Assembly: GCF_009826895.1 (NCBI RefSeq)
Contig: NZ_WUMV01000003.1
Span: 1,004,991 to 1,068,990, forward strand
Length of the DNA stretch: 64,000 nt
Direction: 5' to 3'
Origin: Stappia sediminis
GTDB taxonomy: Bacteria; Pseudomonadota; Alphaproteobacteria; Rhizobiales; Stappiaceae
This document shows positions 1-8,538 of this stretch, piece by piece (position 1 is the first letter of the stretch; every line of letters starts with the position of its first letter). Under the pieces are notes generated by a model that was not told the origin of the DNA, did no database searches, and saw nothing but the letters and a program-made list of their open reading frames with translations. The position numbers were made by a program, and so were the translations under genes.

Positions 1-215
1 CGTGCCGGACTGGATCGTCCCTTCGATCTGACGACGAGCATCGGGCGGCCGGTCAGATGTGACTGCCAGCGCAACGTAAGTGTTGGAAATCACGCAAAAT
101 TTCCCAAAAGGCGCATATTTTGCGCCTATATATCCTTGGAAGTTGAAAACACTGCAATCTTGTCCCGGATCACCGGTTGAAATGGCGCCGGGGTCATTGG
201 AGTCGAACAGTCGAA
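1..215. other. Left edge: no complete gene; upstream region of the symporter gene
   Basis: No convincing complete gene is visible. A short plus-strand frame beginning at base 2 and ending at a stop near base 31 could be the tail of a gene outside the window, but it is too short to identify. A small inverted repeat (GGCGCA / TGCGCC around a 5-base loop, about 110-126) lies in an AT-rich stretch and could be a weak terminator or part of the promoter region of the next gene. I can name no specific promoter. Confidence 0.4.
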
Positions 216-1865
216 ATGTCGGGGTCCGTAATCTTTCTCAATCTGGCCGGCGCCGTTGCCCTCTTGCTGTGGGCGACGCGCATGGTGCGCACGGGGGTTG
301 AGCGCGCTTACGGAGCCTCGCTCAAGGATGCGCTGCGCCGCTCCGTCACCAACGGGCCGCAAGCGGCGCTCGCGGGCTCATTGCTGGCTGTTGCCCTGCA
401 AAGTTCGACGGCGGTCGCGCTTATCGTCTCCGGTTTCGTGGCGGGCGGGCATGTGGAGGCGGGCCTCGGTATCGCCGCCATTCTCGGCGCGGATCTCGGT
501 TCGGCTCTGGTCGCGCGTCTGCTTCGCTTCGATCTTTCGCTGCTGATCCCCGTGCTGCTGCTTGCCGGGATGGTCGCGTTTCGCGCCAGCGAGGCGCGCG
601 GCTGGCGCCAGGGCGGCCGCATCATGCTTGGGCTCGGTCTTCTGCTTTTGTCGCTGAAGCTTATCGGCGAGGCGTCGGAGCCGCTGCGGGAAAGCGAGAT
701 CATGCCGATCGTGCTGGGTTATCTCTCGCGCGACTGGGTCACCGCGTTCCTGCTTGCCGCGCTCATGACCTGGCTTTTCCACTCCAGTGTCGCGGCGGTC
801 CTGCTGGTGGCGTCGCTTTGCGACCAGCATCTCATTCCGGTCGTGCTTGCGGTTCCGGTGGTGTTGGGCATCAATTTCGGCGGCGCGATCATCGCGACGG
901 TATTGACGCGGGGGATGGAGCGGCGCGTACGCATCGTTCCCTACGGCAATATCGCCATTCGCGGCATCGGTGCGCTCGCTCTGCTCACGGTGCAGTTCGT
1001 CGTGGGCTTCGATCCGCAGCGCCTGGGGGCGAACCTTGGCGATACGGTCGTTTTGATGCACATCGCCTTCAATGCGGGCGTTGTCATTGTCGGCGTGCCG
1101 TTTGCCCGCTTCCTGCCGGGCATTATCGAGCGCCTGTTGCCGCCGCAGGCCGCGCCCGCCGAAATCGGCAACGGGCGGGTAACCGCGCTCAACGAGGCCG
1201 ATCTCGACAAGCCGACGCTCGCGCTCGCGAATGCCTCGCGCGAGCTTCTTTCGATGTGCGAACGCATCGACCTGATGCTCACTCGCGTATTCGAGCTTTT
1301 CCGGCATCCGGATCAGGCCGACCTTGACGCCTTGCGGCAACTTGACGACCAGGTTGACGAGATCCACGCCGACATCAAGTTTTACCTCGCCCGCATCCCC
1401 GACGAGCTTCTCGACCGCAAGACGCGCGGGCGCGTGAACGACCTTCTGGGCGCTTCCATCAAGCTGGAGCAGATCGCCGACATTGTCACGAAAAGCATGG
1501 CCGCCAAGGTTCAGAAGATGGCCGATCGCGGCATCGAGTTTTCCGTCGAAGGCTGGAAGGAGCTTTCCGCCTTTCACGACGAGGTGGTGAAGAACGCACG
1601 CCTTGCCTTCAACGTTCTGGTCTCCAATGACGTGGAAACCGCGCGCCAGGTCGCCAATCAGAAGGAAGTTATCCGCCGGATGGAGCAGGATAGCGAAACG
1701 CGCCACCTGGAGCGGCTGCGCGAGGGACTGGCCTCAAGCCGCGAAACCAGCTCGGTCCACATCGACACGATCCGCGATCTCAAGGAGATCAATTCGCTGC
1801 TCGTCTCCATGACCTACCCTGTCCTTGAAGAAGCGGGCATGCTGCGCGGCACGCGGCTTCGGTAG
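216..1865 (+). CDS. Na/Pi-cotransporter family protein with C-terminal PhoU-like domain
   Basis: Inner-membrane protein of the NptA/YjbB type, which in studied relatives moves phosphate with sodium. The N-terminal half has hydrophobic segments and two inverted Na/Pi-cotransporter repeats; the first has the signature ALQSSTAVALIVSG and the second has FHSSVAAVLLVAS. The last roughly 200 residues are helical and polar, as in the PhoU-like domain often fused to these carriers (about 549 aa in all). A TTG start at 177 would add 13 residues, but the ATG at 216 begins directly with the first membrane segment (MSGSVIFLNLAG) and is preferred. The gene stands alone on the plus strand. Phosphate as substrate is inferred from the family. 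Confidence 0.85.
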   Translation: MSGSVIFLNLAGAVALLLWATRMVRTGVERAYGASLKDALRRSVTNGPQAALAGSLLAVALQSSTAVALIVSGFVAGGHVEAGLGIAAILGADLGSALVARLLRFDLSLLIPVLLLAGMVAFRASEARGWRQGGRIMLGLGLLLLSLKLIGEASEPLRESEIMPIVLGYLSRDWVTAFLLAALMTWLFHSSVAAVLLVASLCDQHLIPVVLAVPVVLGINFGGAIIATVLTRGMERRVRIVPYGNIAIRGIGALALLTVQFVVGFDPQRLGANLGDTVVLMHIAFNAGVVIVGVPFARFLPGIIERLLPPQAAPAEIGNGRVTALNEADLDKPTLALANASRELLSMCERIDLMLTRVFELFRHPDQADLDALRQLDDQVDEIHADIKFYLARIPDELLDRKTRGRVNDLLGASIKLEQIADIVTKSMAAKVQKMADRGIEFSVEGWKELSAFHDEVVKNARLAFNVLVSNDVETARQVANQKEVIRRMEQDSETRHLERLREGLASSRETSSVHIDTIRDLKEINSLLVSMTYPVLEEAGMLRGTRLR

Positions 1866-1956
1866 CGTGGTTTTCGCATTTGAAATGCGCACCGCAGAAA
1901 GCTGCCGAACCGGGTGAATCTCAGCCGTACCATACTAGTCGCCCGTCCCGCCTGCT

Positions 1957-2142
1957 TCAGCGGCGGCGCGAATAAACGGGCTCCGAAAGCCGGTCGTAGC
2001 GGCGGTCGGCTTCCATGAGTTCATGAAGCTCGTCGAGTACCCTGCGGTCGGTCACTTCCTCAAGGGCGTTCTGCGACGCTTGCTTGAAGGCGTTTCCGAA
2101 CAAAAGTGCGAGGCTCCACGGTGTCCCGCTCAGAAGTCCCAT
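1957..2142 (-). CDS. Small hypothetical protein (61 aa), possible CRP target
   Basis: A 61-residue protein starting MGLLSGTPWSLALLFGNAF with a short hydrophobic N-terminus, then a charged helical part rich in Glu, Asp and Arg (LDELHELMEADRRYDRLSEP). No family recognised. The ATG at 2142 is preferred to a start 15 bases upstream because homologous-looking small proteins tend to begin at such a hydrophobic segment; this is inference. A perfect CRP-type palindrome lies 74 bases upstream of the start (2216-2231), a plausible activator position, which is the main reason to take this small frame as a real gene. Confidence 0.5.
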   Translation of the reverse strand: MGLLSGTPWSLALLFGNAFKQASQNALEEVTDRRVLDELHELMEADRRYDRLSEPVYSRRR

Positions 2143-2215
2143 CGGTCCAATCCTCAACTTCGGGCGGCAACCTGCCGGCCGGAATCATTAGATAGGATCG
2201 GATCGTGCGCTGCGC

Positions 2216-2231
2216 TGTGAAGTGTTTCACA
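2216..2231. promoter_or_regulatory. CRP-type operator TGTGA-N6-TCACA (copy 1)
   Basis: TGTGAAGTGTTTCACA matches the CRP half-sites TGTGA and TCACA exactly with the canonical six-base spacer; the palindrome extends to GCTGTGAA/TTCACAGC. It lies between the 3' end of the crp-like gene and the start of the small gene at 2142. The same 18-bp sequence occurs inverted at 6093-6110. Confidence 0.75.
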
Positions 2232-2267
2232 GCTTGGGTTGGCTGAACCGCTAAACAGGGGGCGTGT

Positions 2268-2987
2268 TCAGCGTTCGTCTGCCGGTGCCTGCAGCACCTG
2301 ACGCAATCTTTCCATATCGGGAATCGTGATCGTGCCGCCGTCTACCGTCACCAGGCCGCGCTGGCTCAGGCCCGAAAGCGCCTTGTTCACCGCCTCGCGG
2401 CTGGCCGCAAGCATCTGGGCGAGGGCGGTTTGCGAAAACCGCCTGTGGAACGTTGCCCCGCCCTCGGAAATCGTTGCGTGGGCGATCGCAAGTTCAAGCA
2501 GCTTCGCCGCCAGCCGCTGGCGCAGGTCGAAAAAGGCGAAATTGCTGAGGTCCTCGGTGTTGCGCCTGAGCCTTTCGCACAAAAGCTCGACGATATGGCG
2601 GGAAAGCAGGGGGTCGGCGTCGAGCAGGCGTACGAATTCCGGCCGCGAAAGGAACAGCATTTCGGAAGGCTCGAGAGCTGTCGCATTCGCCGTGCGCGGC
2701 AGGCCGTCGAGCAGGGCGATTTCACCCAGCGCGTCTCCGGGTTCGATGAGGTTGATCGTAAGCTCTCGCCCGTCCTCGCTCGAAATCCAGATGCGCACGA
2801 GGCCGTTTTGCACGATGTAGAGCCCGTTTGCCTCCTCGCCCTGCTCGAAGAGCTGCTGGTTCCTCTGGAACCGCACGGGCAGCGTGACGCGTGCAATCTT
2901 CTCAAGGATCTCGCGGTCGAGATCGGCAAACAGAAAACATTCGCGCAATGCGGCTTCGCGGGCTTCACGAGCGCTTGTGATCGCCAT
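2268..2987 (-). CDS. Crp/Fnr-family transcription regulator, likely cAMP-responsive
   Basis: A 239-residue regulator with an N-terminal cyclic-nucleotide fold and a C-terminal winged helix-turn-helix. The phosphate-binding cassette reads GEIALLDGLPRTANA, which keeps the Glu and Arg that contact cAMP in E. coli CRP (Ser83 is replaced by Thr). In the C-helix the residue matching Ser128 is Thr and that matching Thr127 is Asn. The recognition helix reads SREAVNKALSGL, keeping the Arg-Glu pair that reads TGTGA in E. coli CRP, with Lys for Arg185. No N-terminal cysteine cluster is present, arguing against an oxygen-sensing FNR. The ATG at 2987 follows an AGAGG ribosome site and is preferred to upstream starts. 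The gene is divergent from fecR-cya, fitting a cAMP circuit. Confidence 0.85.
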   Translation of the reverse strand: MAITSAREAREAALRECFLFADLDREILEKIARVTLPVRFQRNQQLFEQGEEANGLYIVQNGLVRIWISSEDGRELTINLIEPGDALGEIALLDGLPRTANATALEPSEMLFLSRPEFVRLLDADPLLSRHIVELLCERLRRNTEDLSNFAFFDLRQRLAAKLLELAIAHATISEGGATFHRRFSQTALAQMLAASREAVNKALSGLSQRGLVTVDGGTITIPDMERLRQVLQAPADER

Positions 2988-3214
2988 GGGACCTCTCGTA
3001 CGGCCGGGCCGATCCAATATGGATTTGAGGAGCGGGTATGTTTTTCGCATGCGATGATATACGTTTATGTGACTTAACGGAAATTCCCGAAGAAGCGTTA
3101 CGCGCGTGCACTGCACGGCGAAAATGCGGGCGTTCAGCTGGTGCGGAGGGCCGGGGCCCGGCCGAAGGAAACTCGGTTGCGCCCGGGAAAGGAACTCCCC
3201 GGAAAGGAAAGTCC

Positions 3215-4121
3215 ATGGCTAGGGTCTGGACCCATAAAATTGATGCAAATGGCACCTGAAACGGCAAAGAAGTGCAAGGAGAAGGGCGCGGAGCGGGTCG
3301 GGCACCCGGTCAAGCCCTTCGACGCGGCAGATCGAAGCCGTTTCGGTGTCTCGAAGATATGGCCGATTTGGCCGGCTACTTTGTCGCAAGATCTTGAAAA
3401 CCGGCCTGGTTTCCTGCGCTCTTGCTCCTCGTATCCAACCAAATCGGCTCATACCATTTCCGTCAATTTTATGGGTCCAGACCCTAGGAATTGGACGGCT
3501 CACGGTGCTGGCCGGCTGGCTGCGGCCTTTGTCTTCGTGCTTTCGATGGCGTTGTGGTCCGCGCCTTCATACGCAGCGGATCGCGTGTGTTCGGTGGAGC
3601 GCTTCGTCGGGCGTGACTTTCAGGTGCGTTCGGGTGGCAGCTGGCACACGCCGGCCCCGGACGAGGTCCTGCTGGCCTCCTCCCAGATACGTACTGGGCC
3701 GGCAAGCCGCCTTCAGGTTGCCTGCGATGATGGAACGACGGTAACGGTCGGTCCTTCTTCTCTGGTTGATCTTGGTACCCTTGTGGGCCCGCGCGAGGAA
3801 AGCATCCTGGTGCGCATTAGCAACGGAATTATCGGCATCGTGGCTCCAATGCGCACCTGGTCGAGCTTCGGCGTGCGCGCACCGAACCTTGTTGCCTCCG
3901 TCCGCTCGACGACCTGGCTGGTCGAGGCGGCTCCTTCTCAAAGCAGTTGCTTCGTGCGTGAGGGTCAGGTCGCCGTGACGACCAATGCGGGCGCGAACTA
4001 CTCGCTTGGTCCCGGCGACGGCATCGATGTCGATGACGCCGGCCAGACGCCGGGCGTGCGCCAGTGGGGCGCGGCACGAATATCGGAAACCCGGGCACGG
4101 CTCGGCCTCAACTGGCGGTGA
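3215..4121 (+). pseudogene. FecR-domain secreted protein, interrupted at codon 3 by a miniature element
   Basis: The downstream part encodes a signal peptide (RLAAAFVFVLSMALWSAPSYA) and a FecR-type domain (VGPSSLVDLGTL, RISNGIIGIV, VREGQVAV). FecR-domain proteins are often paired with CHASE2 cyclases, and the stop here overlaps the cyclase start by one base (TGATG). The start ATG at 3215, behind an AAGGAAAG ribosome site, is separated from the rest by a 265-bp insertion (element plus TA duplication). Removing the insertion restores MARNWTAHGAG followed in frame by the signal peptide, a 213-aa product. With the insertion, the original ATG reads only about 14 codons before a stop. An ATG inside the element's terminal repeat (3471) could give MGPDPRNWTAHGAG, but no ribosome site precedes it. 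The gene is therefore broken or rescued by the element. Confidence 0.8.
3222..3484. mobile_element. Miniature inverted-repeat element, copy 1 (263 bp)
   Basis: Non-autonomous element bounded by near-perfect terminal inverted repeats of at least 22 bp; the ends begin GGGTCTGGACCCATAAAA. It is flanked by TA on both sides (or CTAG, if the outer bases are counted as target). Its interior, read on the minus strand, is clearly homologous to the element at 21231-21494. No transposase is encoded. Its ends resemble the left end of the IS5-family element at 63823, suggesting cross-mobilisation by that type of transposase. Confidence 0.8.
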
Positions 4122-6070
4122 TGAGAAACTCACGCAAATCTCCCGGCCGATTGACCCTGCTTTCGTTGGTACCGGTCCTGATCGCCGCTCTTTTGATCGC
4201 CTGGTGGTATCCGGGAGGCGCCGGCTCCGCCTTGAGCGGCGTGGAGGGCCGGCTTCTCGACCTGCGCTATCACATTCGCGGCCCCCTGCCGCCCGGCCAG
4301 GACGTCGTCATCGTGGCGATAGACGATGCGACGATCGATCGGCTCAACCGCTTTCCGATACCAAGAGAGGCCATCGCCCGCGCGGTCGATGCCGTATCGC
4401 GCGCGGGCGCTGGGGCAATTGCGGTCGATCTGCTTCTCCTTCAACCGGGCGAAGGGAGCGCAGCTCAGGGAGATGCCGCGCTGGCGTCTGCCCTTGAGCG
4501 GGCGGGGGCTGCGCTGCTCGCGATGACGGGCATGTGGGGCGAAGGCGGCGGCGGCAATCCGCTTGCGGATGTTGATGCGCCAGCGCGCCAGGCGCTTTCT
4601 CGAAGCGCGTTCGATGTCGTCGTGTCCGGCGGCGGGCAGGATATGGCGCTGCCGTCCCGCCTTCTGCTGCCTCTTGACGAATTCTTTGCGAACGCGCGCC
4701 TTGGCCACGTCAATATCGCGGGAGAAAGCGACGGTGCGCTGCGGCGTATGCCGCTTGCGCTTGACGTCGGTGACGATCTGGTTCTGCCGGCACTTCCCCT
4801 TGCCGCGGCGCGCGCCTATGCGGGTCTTGGGCGGGGGGAAATGCGCTACGAGAGGCCCGGCGAGGTCTTCTTCGGCGAAAGGCGCGTGGCGACGGATCGC
4901 TTCGGCGCGCTTGCGGTGAACTTTCGCGGCCCCGCCGGCACCGTTCCTGCTCACTCTCTTATCGACGTGATCGAGAACAAGGTTCCCGCGGAGGCCTTTG
5001 AAGGAAAGCTCGTCTTCATTGGCGCGACGGGGCTTGGTACCGGCGATACTTTCGCAACGCCGTTTTCCGAAGCTCTGCCGGGCGTGGAAGTGCTTGCAAG
5101 CGTCGCCGGCAATATCCTGACGGGCGCGGAGTTGAGGCGCGACGGGCTTGCGCGCGCGCTTGACCTTTTTTTCGCTGTCTTGGGCGCGGCACTCGCCTTT
5201 GTCGCCGCCAACAGGGCGAACCTTGCCGCCGCGTCCGTGGCGACCCTTGCCGTGTGGAGCGCGGCGGCGGCACTGATCCAGTTCGCTTTCACCCTTGGGA
5301 ATATCTGGATAGACGCCACGACGGTGTTTCTCGCCCTTGCCGTTTCCACTTTCGGTACGTTTTTCGCCCGGATATTCCTGCAAAAGCGCATTTCGAACCG
5401 TCTCGTTTTCGAGCGCGACAACCTTGCCCGCTATCACTCGCCGTTTCTGGCGGAGTCCCTTGCCCGCGCCGAGAAGCCCAGTTTCGACGACAGGGCGCAG
5501 GCTGCGGCGGTCGTCTTCGTCGATGTTGCGGGTTTCACCAGCTTGAGCGAAGCGCTCGGTCCCGCGGGCACGGTCGGCTTCCTGCGCCGCATTCACAGGG
5601 TGTTCGAGGCTTGCGCGCTCGATTGCGGTGGCGTGATCGAACAGTTCATGGGCGATGGGGCGATGATCGTCTTCGGCCTGCCGGAACCCGGCCCCGCCGA
5701 CAGCGTCGCGGCGCTCAAGTGCGCGCGCGAACTTCTCGACGGGCTGCAAGGTTTCAACGCGGCCGGAGAGGGGGAAGAACCGCTGCCTGTGCGCATCCGG
5801 GTCAGCGTTCACTTCGGCGATGTCGTTGCGGCCGTGCTTGGCGGCAGCACGCAGGGCCATGCCACCGTCGCCGGCGATACGGTGAATGTTTCAAGCCGCC
5901 TGCAGGAAATCGCCAAGGAACACACGGCCGCGCTTATCGTCTCCGATGCGGTGCGAAAGGCGGTGATCGAGGCCGGGCGGGATGATCTTCTCTCCGGCCT
6001 TCAACCCTTGCCGGGCCTTGCCGTGCGTGGTCGACAGGGGCTGATAGACGTCTGGGTGTCCGGCGCCTGA
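4121..6070 (+). CDS. CHASE2-domain class III adenylate/guanylate cyclase
   Basis: A 649-residue membrane cyclase, predicted to make cAMP. Order: N-terminal membrane segment (LTLLSLVPVLIAALLIAWW), a large extracytoplasmic CHASE2 sensor domain (about residues 35-330, containing LDLRYHIRGP and VVIVAIDDATIDRL), further membrane segments (about 345-420), then the class III catalytic domain. Catalytic motifs are VVFVDVAGFTSLSE and FMGDGAMIVFG, giving the two metal-binding aspartates, and AGDTVNVSSRL with the transition-state Asn/Arg. The start at 4121 overlaps the fecR stop (TGATG), so the two are translationally coupled and translation may suffer from the fecR insertion. The nearby crp-like gene makes adenylate cyclase the likelier activity; this is inference. 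Confidence 0.88.
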   Translation: MRNSRKSPGRLTLLSLVPVLIAALLIAWWYPGGAGSALSGVEGRLLDLRYHIRGPLPPGQDVVIVAIDDATIDRLNRFPIPREAIARAVDAVSRAGAGAIAVDLLLLQPGEGSAAQGDAALASALERAGAALLAMTGMWGEGGGGNPLADVDAPARQALSRSAFDVVVSGGGQDMALPSRLLLPLDEFFANARLGHVNIAGESDGALRRMPLALDVGDDLVLPALPLAAARAYAGLGRGEMRYERPGEVFFGERRVATDRFGALAVNFRGPAGTVPAHSLIDVIENKVPAEAFEGKLVFIGATGLGTGDTFATPFSEALPGVEVLASVAGNILTGAELRRDGLARALDLFFAVLGAALAFVAANRANLAAASVATLAVWSAAAALIQFAFTLGNIWIDATTVFLALAVSTFGTFFARIFLQKRISNRLVFERDNLARYHSPFLAESLARAEKPSFDDRAQAAAVVFVDVAGFTSLSEALGPAGTVGFLRRIHRVFEACALDCGGVIEQFMGDGAMIVFGLPEPGPADSVAALKCARELLDGLQGFNAAGEGEEPLPVRIRVSVHFGDVVAAVLGGSTQGHATVAGDTVNVSSRLQEIAKEHTAALIVSDAVRKAVIEAGRDDLLSGLQPLPGLAVRGRQGLIDVWVSGA

Positions 6071-6093
6071 CGTTTCCGGACGGTCCAGCCGAC

Positions 6094-6109
6094 TGTGAAA
6101 CACTTCACA
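6094..6109. promoter_or_regulatory. CRP-type operator TGTGA-N6-TCACA (copy 2)
   Basis: TGTGAAACACTTCACA has perfect CRP half-sites. With its flanks, CTGTGAAACACTTCACAG is the exact reverse complement of 2215-2232. It lies just after the cyclase gene and 86 bases upstream of the preferred start of the homocysteine methyltransferase gene, so that gene is the likely target. Confidence 0.75.
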
Positions 6110-6194
6110 GCGGTGCGATCCTCAAGTCTCTACATGGTCTCTTATGCACGCCGCGAAGAAAAGCGGCGAGAAAATTCGATCGGAGACGCCCAGG

Positions 6195-7127
6195 ATGGCC
6201 GCGTACAGAAAAGAATTGCCGCAGCTCAGTGAAGTTTTTCTGAGTGACGGCGGAATAGAAACAAGCCTGATATTTCTCGACAAGATCGACCTGCCGTACT
6301 TCGCGGCCTTCGATCTCCTCAAGAACGAGGAGGGCCGCGAGGCGCTTCGCCGCTACTATCGCCGCTACATAGAGATTGCCGCAAAGCACGGCATCGGTTT
6401 CATACTGGAAAGCGCGACCTGGCGCGCCAGTCCCGACTGGGGCGCGAAGCTCGGTTACACGGGCGAGAGCCTTGCCAGGGCCAATCGTGACGCGATCGAG
6501 CTTCTGGTCGGGCTTGGCCGGGAGGCCCGCCACGACAAGCCGATGGTCGTCAGCGGCTGCGTCGGCCCGCGCGGCGACGGTTACGACCCCGGCGAGGCGA
6601 TGACTGCCGATGAGGCGGAGGATTATCACTCCTTCCAGGTAGGCACATTCGCGAGGACCGAGGCCGACATGATCTCGGCGATCACCATGACGAACGTGCC
6701 GGAGGCCGTCGGTGTCACGCGCGCCGCCGCGAGGGCGGGCATGCCGGTTTCCATTTCCTTCACGGTGGAAACCGACGGCAAGTTGCCGACCGGCGAAACG
6801 CTGGAACAGGCGATTGGCGACGTCGATAAAGCCACGGACGGCGCGGCGGCGTATTTCATGATCAACTGTGCCCATCCGACCCATTTCGGCAGGGTCGTTG
6901 CCGAGGGTGGCGACTGGCTGAAGCGGATCGGCGGCCTGCGTGCGAACGCTTCGAAGCGCAGCCATGAAGAGCTTGACGCCGCGCCGGACCTTGACGACGG
7001 CAATCCGGTCGAGCTTGGCCGGCAATATCGCGATCTCAGGAAAGGCCTGCCGAACATGAATGTTCTGGGCGGCTGCTGCGGCACCGACCACCGCCATATC
7101 GAGGAGATCTGCTTTTCCTGCACTTGA
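6195..7127 (+). CDS. Homocysteine S-methyltransferase family protein
   Basis: A 310-residue TIM-barrel protein of the MmuM/BHMT family, which moves a methyl group to homocysteine from donors such as S-methylmethionine or betaine. The zinc-ligand cysteines are present: INCAHPTHF in the middle and GGCCGTDHRHI near the end. The N-terminal block LSDGGIETSLIFLDKIDLPYFAAF is typical of the family (shown in part: SDGGIETSL). The start at 6195 has a GGAG about 12 bases upstream; an ATG at 6144 would add 17 residues. A strong terminator follows and a CRP-type site precedes it. The methyl donor cannot be told from sequence. Confidence 0.82.
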   Translation: MAAYRKELPQLSEVFLSDGGIETSLIFLDKIDLPYFAAFDLLKNEEGREALRRYYRRYIEIAAKHGIGFILESATWRASPDWGAKLGYTGESLARANRDAIELLVGLGREARHDKPMVVSGCVGPRGDGYDPGEAMTADEAEDYHSFQVGTFARTEADMISAITMTNVPEAVGVTRAAARAGMPVSISFTVETDGKLPTGETLEQAIGDVDKATDGAAAYFMINCAHPTHFGRVVAEGGDWLKRIGGLRANASKRSHEELDAAPDLDDGNPVELGRQYRDLRKGLPNMNVLGGCCGTDHRHIEEICFSCT

Positions 7128-7151
7128 ACGGAGTTGGGGGGCATTCGGCAC

Positions 7152-7190
7152 GCAAAAACGCCCGCATCGCATTGCGCGGGCGTTTTTGCT
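7152..7190 (+). terminator. Rho-independent terminator after the homocysteine methyltransferase gene
   Basis: The inverted repeat AAAAACGCCCGC / GCGGGCGTTTTT ends in a run of T, with a matching run of A on the other side, so it could act in both directions. It ends the 6195-7127 transcript and isolates hemA. Confidence 0.85.
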
Positions 7191-7198
7191 TGCTCTCA

Positions 7199-7214
7199 TT
7201 TGACCATGGTCAAA
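7199..7214. promoter_or_regulatory. FixK/FNR-type anaerobox upstream of hemA
   Basis: TTTGACCATGGTCAAA is a perfect 16-bp palindrome and contains TTGA-N6-TCAA, the consensus of FixK/FnrL-type sites in alphaproteobacteria. It ends 64 bases before the hemA start codon. Oxygen-linked control of hemA by such regulators is established in several rhizobia and Rhodobacter; its action here is inferred. Confidence 0.7.
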
Positions 7215-7277
7215 TCGCTCGCGTTTCCATGCGCTTATCTTGCGGTCCACGAACAGGTAATTCGCATGGGGAAGATC

Positions 7278-8498
7278 ATGGATTACGAAGCCCGTTTCGA
7301 GCAGGCGGTCGCCTCGGTCAGGGACGAAGGCCGCTACCGCGTCTTTGCAAATCTGGAGCGGATCGCGGGCCGCTTCCCCCATGCGATCAACCACGGAGCG
7401 GGCAAGCGCGATGTGGTCGTCTGGTGTTCCAACGACTATCTGGGCCAGAGCCAGAACCCGCTTGTGGTGGAAGCCGGCGTCAAGGCGCTTCAGGTTATGG
7501 GGGCGGGCTCCGGCGGCACGCGAAACATTTCCGGCACGCACCGCCTGCACGGCGAGTTGGAAGCCGAACTTGCGGACCTTCACGGAAAGGAGGCCGCGCT
7601 CGTCTTCACATCGGGTTACGTCTCCAATTCCGCGACCCTTTCCACGCTCGGCAAGATCCTGCCGGATGCGCTGATCTTCACGGACGAGCTCAACCACGCC
7701 TCGATGATCGAGGGCATCCGATTTTCCAGATGCGAAAAGCGCATCTTCCGCCATAACGACCTGGAGCATCTGGAAACGCTCCTGAAATATGCCGAGCCCG
7801 AGCGGCCGAAGATCATCGCTTTCGAAAGCGTCTATTCAATGGACGGCGACATCGCGCCCATCGCCGCGATTTGCGATCTTGCCGACAAATACGGCGCGAT
7901 GACCTATCTCGACGAGGTTCATGCCGTCGGCCTTTACGGCCTGCGCGGCGGCGGTATTTCGGAGCGTGACGGCGTTGCCGGTCGCTTGACGGTGATCGAG
8001 GGAACGCTCGCCAAGGCGTTCGGCTGCATGGGCGGCTATATCGCCGGTTCCTCGGCACTGGTCGACGCGATCCGCAGCCATGCGTCCGGCTTCATCTTCA
8101 CATCCTCCCAACCGCCGGCGACGATGGCGGCGGCTCTCGCAAGCGTGCGCTACCTGAAGGCCCATCATGAGCTTCGCATCAAACATCAGGAGCGGGCGGC
8201 GGAACTGAAGAAGCGGCTTGCCCGCGCGGGCCTGCCGGTGATGGAAAGCGAAACGCACATCGTGCCGCTCCTCGTCGGCTGTCCGGTCAAGGCCAAGCAG
8301 GTGACGGACATGCTGATGGAAGAACACGGCATCTACGTTCAGCCGATCAACTTCCCCACCGTTCCTCGCGGAACCGAGCGCCTTCGCCTGACGCCGACCC
8401 CGTTCCACGACGATTGCCTGATGGACGACTTCATGAAGGCTATCGTGGATGTCTGGCGCAAGATCGGGCTCGACCGGGAATACCGCCAGGCGGCGTGA
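7278..8498 (+). CDS. hemA: 5-aminolevulinate synthase
   Basis: Condenses glycine and succinyl-CoA to 5-aminolevulinate, the first step of tetrapyrrole synthesis in alphaproteobacteria (C4 pathway). At 406 residues it has the family's usual length. Visible signatures are [14 protein letters not shown] near the N-terminus, [21 protein letters not shown] (shown in part: [14 protein letters not shown]), the PLP region [12 protein letters not shown] and the lysine motif [14 protein letters not shown]. The ATG at 7278 follows GGGGAAG; earlier in-frame starts would run through the anaerobox and terminator and are rejected. The gene is monocistronic. Confidence 0.95.
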   Translation: MDYEARFEQAVASVRDEGRYRVFANLERIAGRFPHAINHGAGKRDVVVWCSNDYLGQSQNPLVVEAGVKALQVMGAGSGGTRNISGTHRLHGELEAELADLHGKEAALVFTSGYVSNSATLSTLGKILPDALIFTDELNHASMIEGIRFSRCEKRIFRHNDLEHLETLLKYAEPERPKIIAFESVYSMDGDIAPIAAICDLADKYGAMTYLDEVHAVGLYGLRGGGISERDGVAGRLTVIEGTLAKAFGCMGGYIAGSSALVDAIRSHASGFIFTSSQPPATMAAALASVRYLKAHHELRIKHQERAAELKKRLARAGLPVMESETHIVPLLVGCPVKAKQVTDMLMEEHGIYVQPINFPTVPRGTERLRLTPTPFHDDCLMDDFMKAIVDVWRKIGLDREYRQAA

Positions 8499-8538
8499 AT
8501 ATCGGCAGGGCAGTCGCGCCACATGGGCGCGTCATCCT

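Noticed and set aside
378..1706. Long minus-strand frame opposite the Na/Pi symporter gene
   Set aside because: Arg/His/Asp-rich shadow of a real gene with no motifs; the plus strand has clear family signatures.
3219..3503. Open frames on both strands inside the miniature elements, partly similar between the two copies
   Set aside because: The similarity follows from nucleotide homology; the frames use terminal repeats for their ends and differ in length, so no gene is claimed.
6071..6194. A SAM or cobalamin riboswitch ahead of the homocysteine methyltransferase gene
   Set aside because: The leader is short and shows no riboswitch core; its only strong feature is the CRP-type palindrome.
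7134..7277. N-terminal extension of hemA by 48 codons
   Set aside because: It would run through the upstream terminator and the FixK/FNR-type box; the ATG at 7278 has a good ribosome site and gives the normal length.
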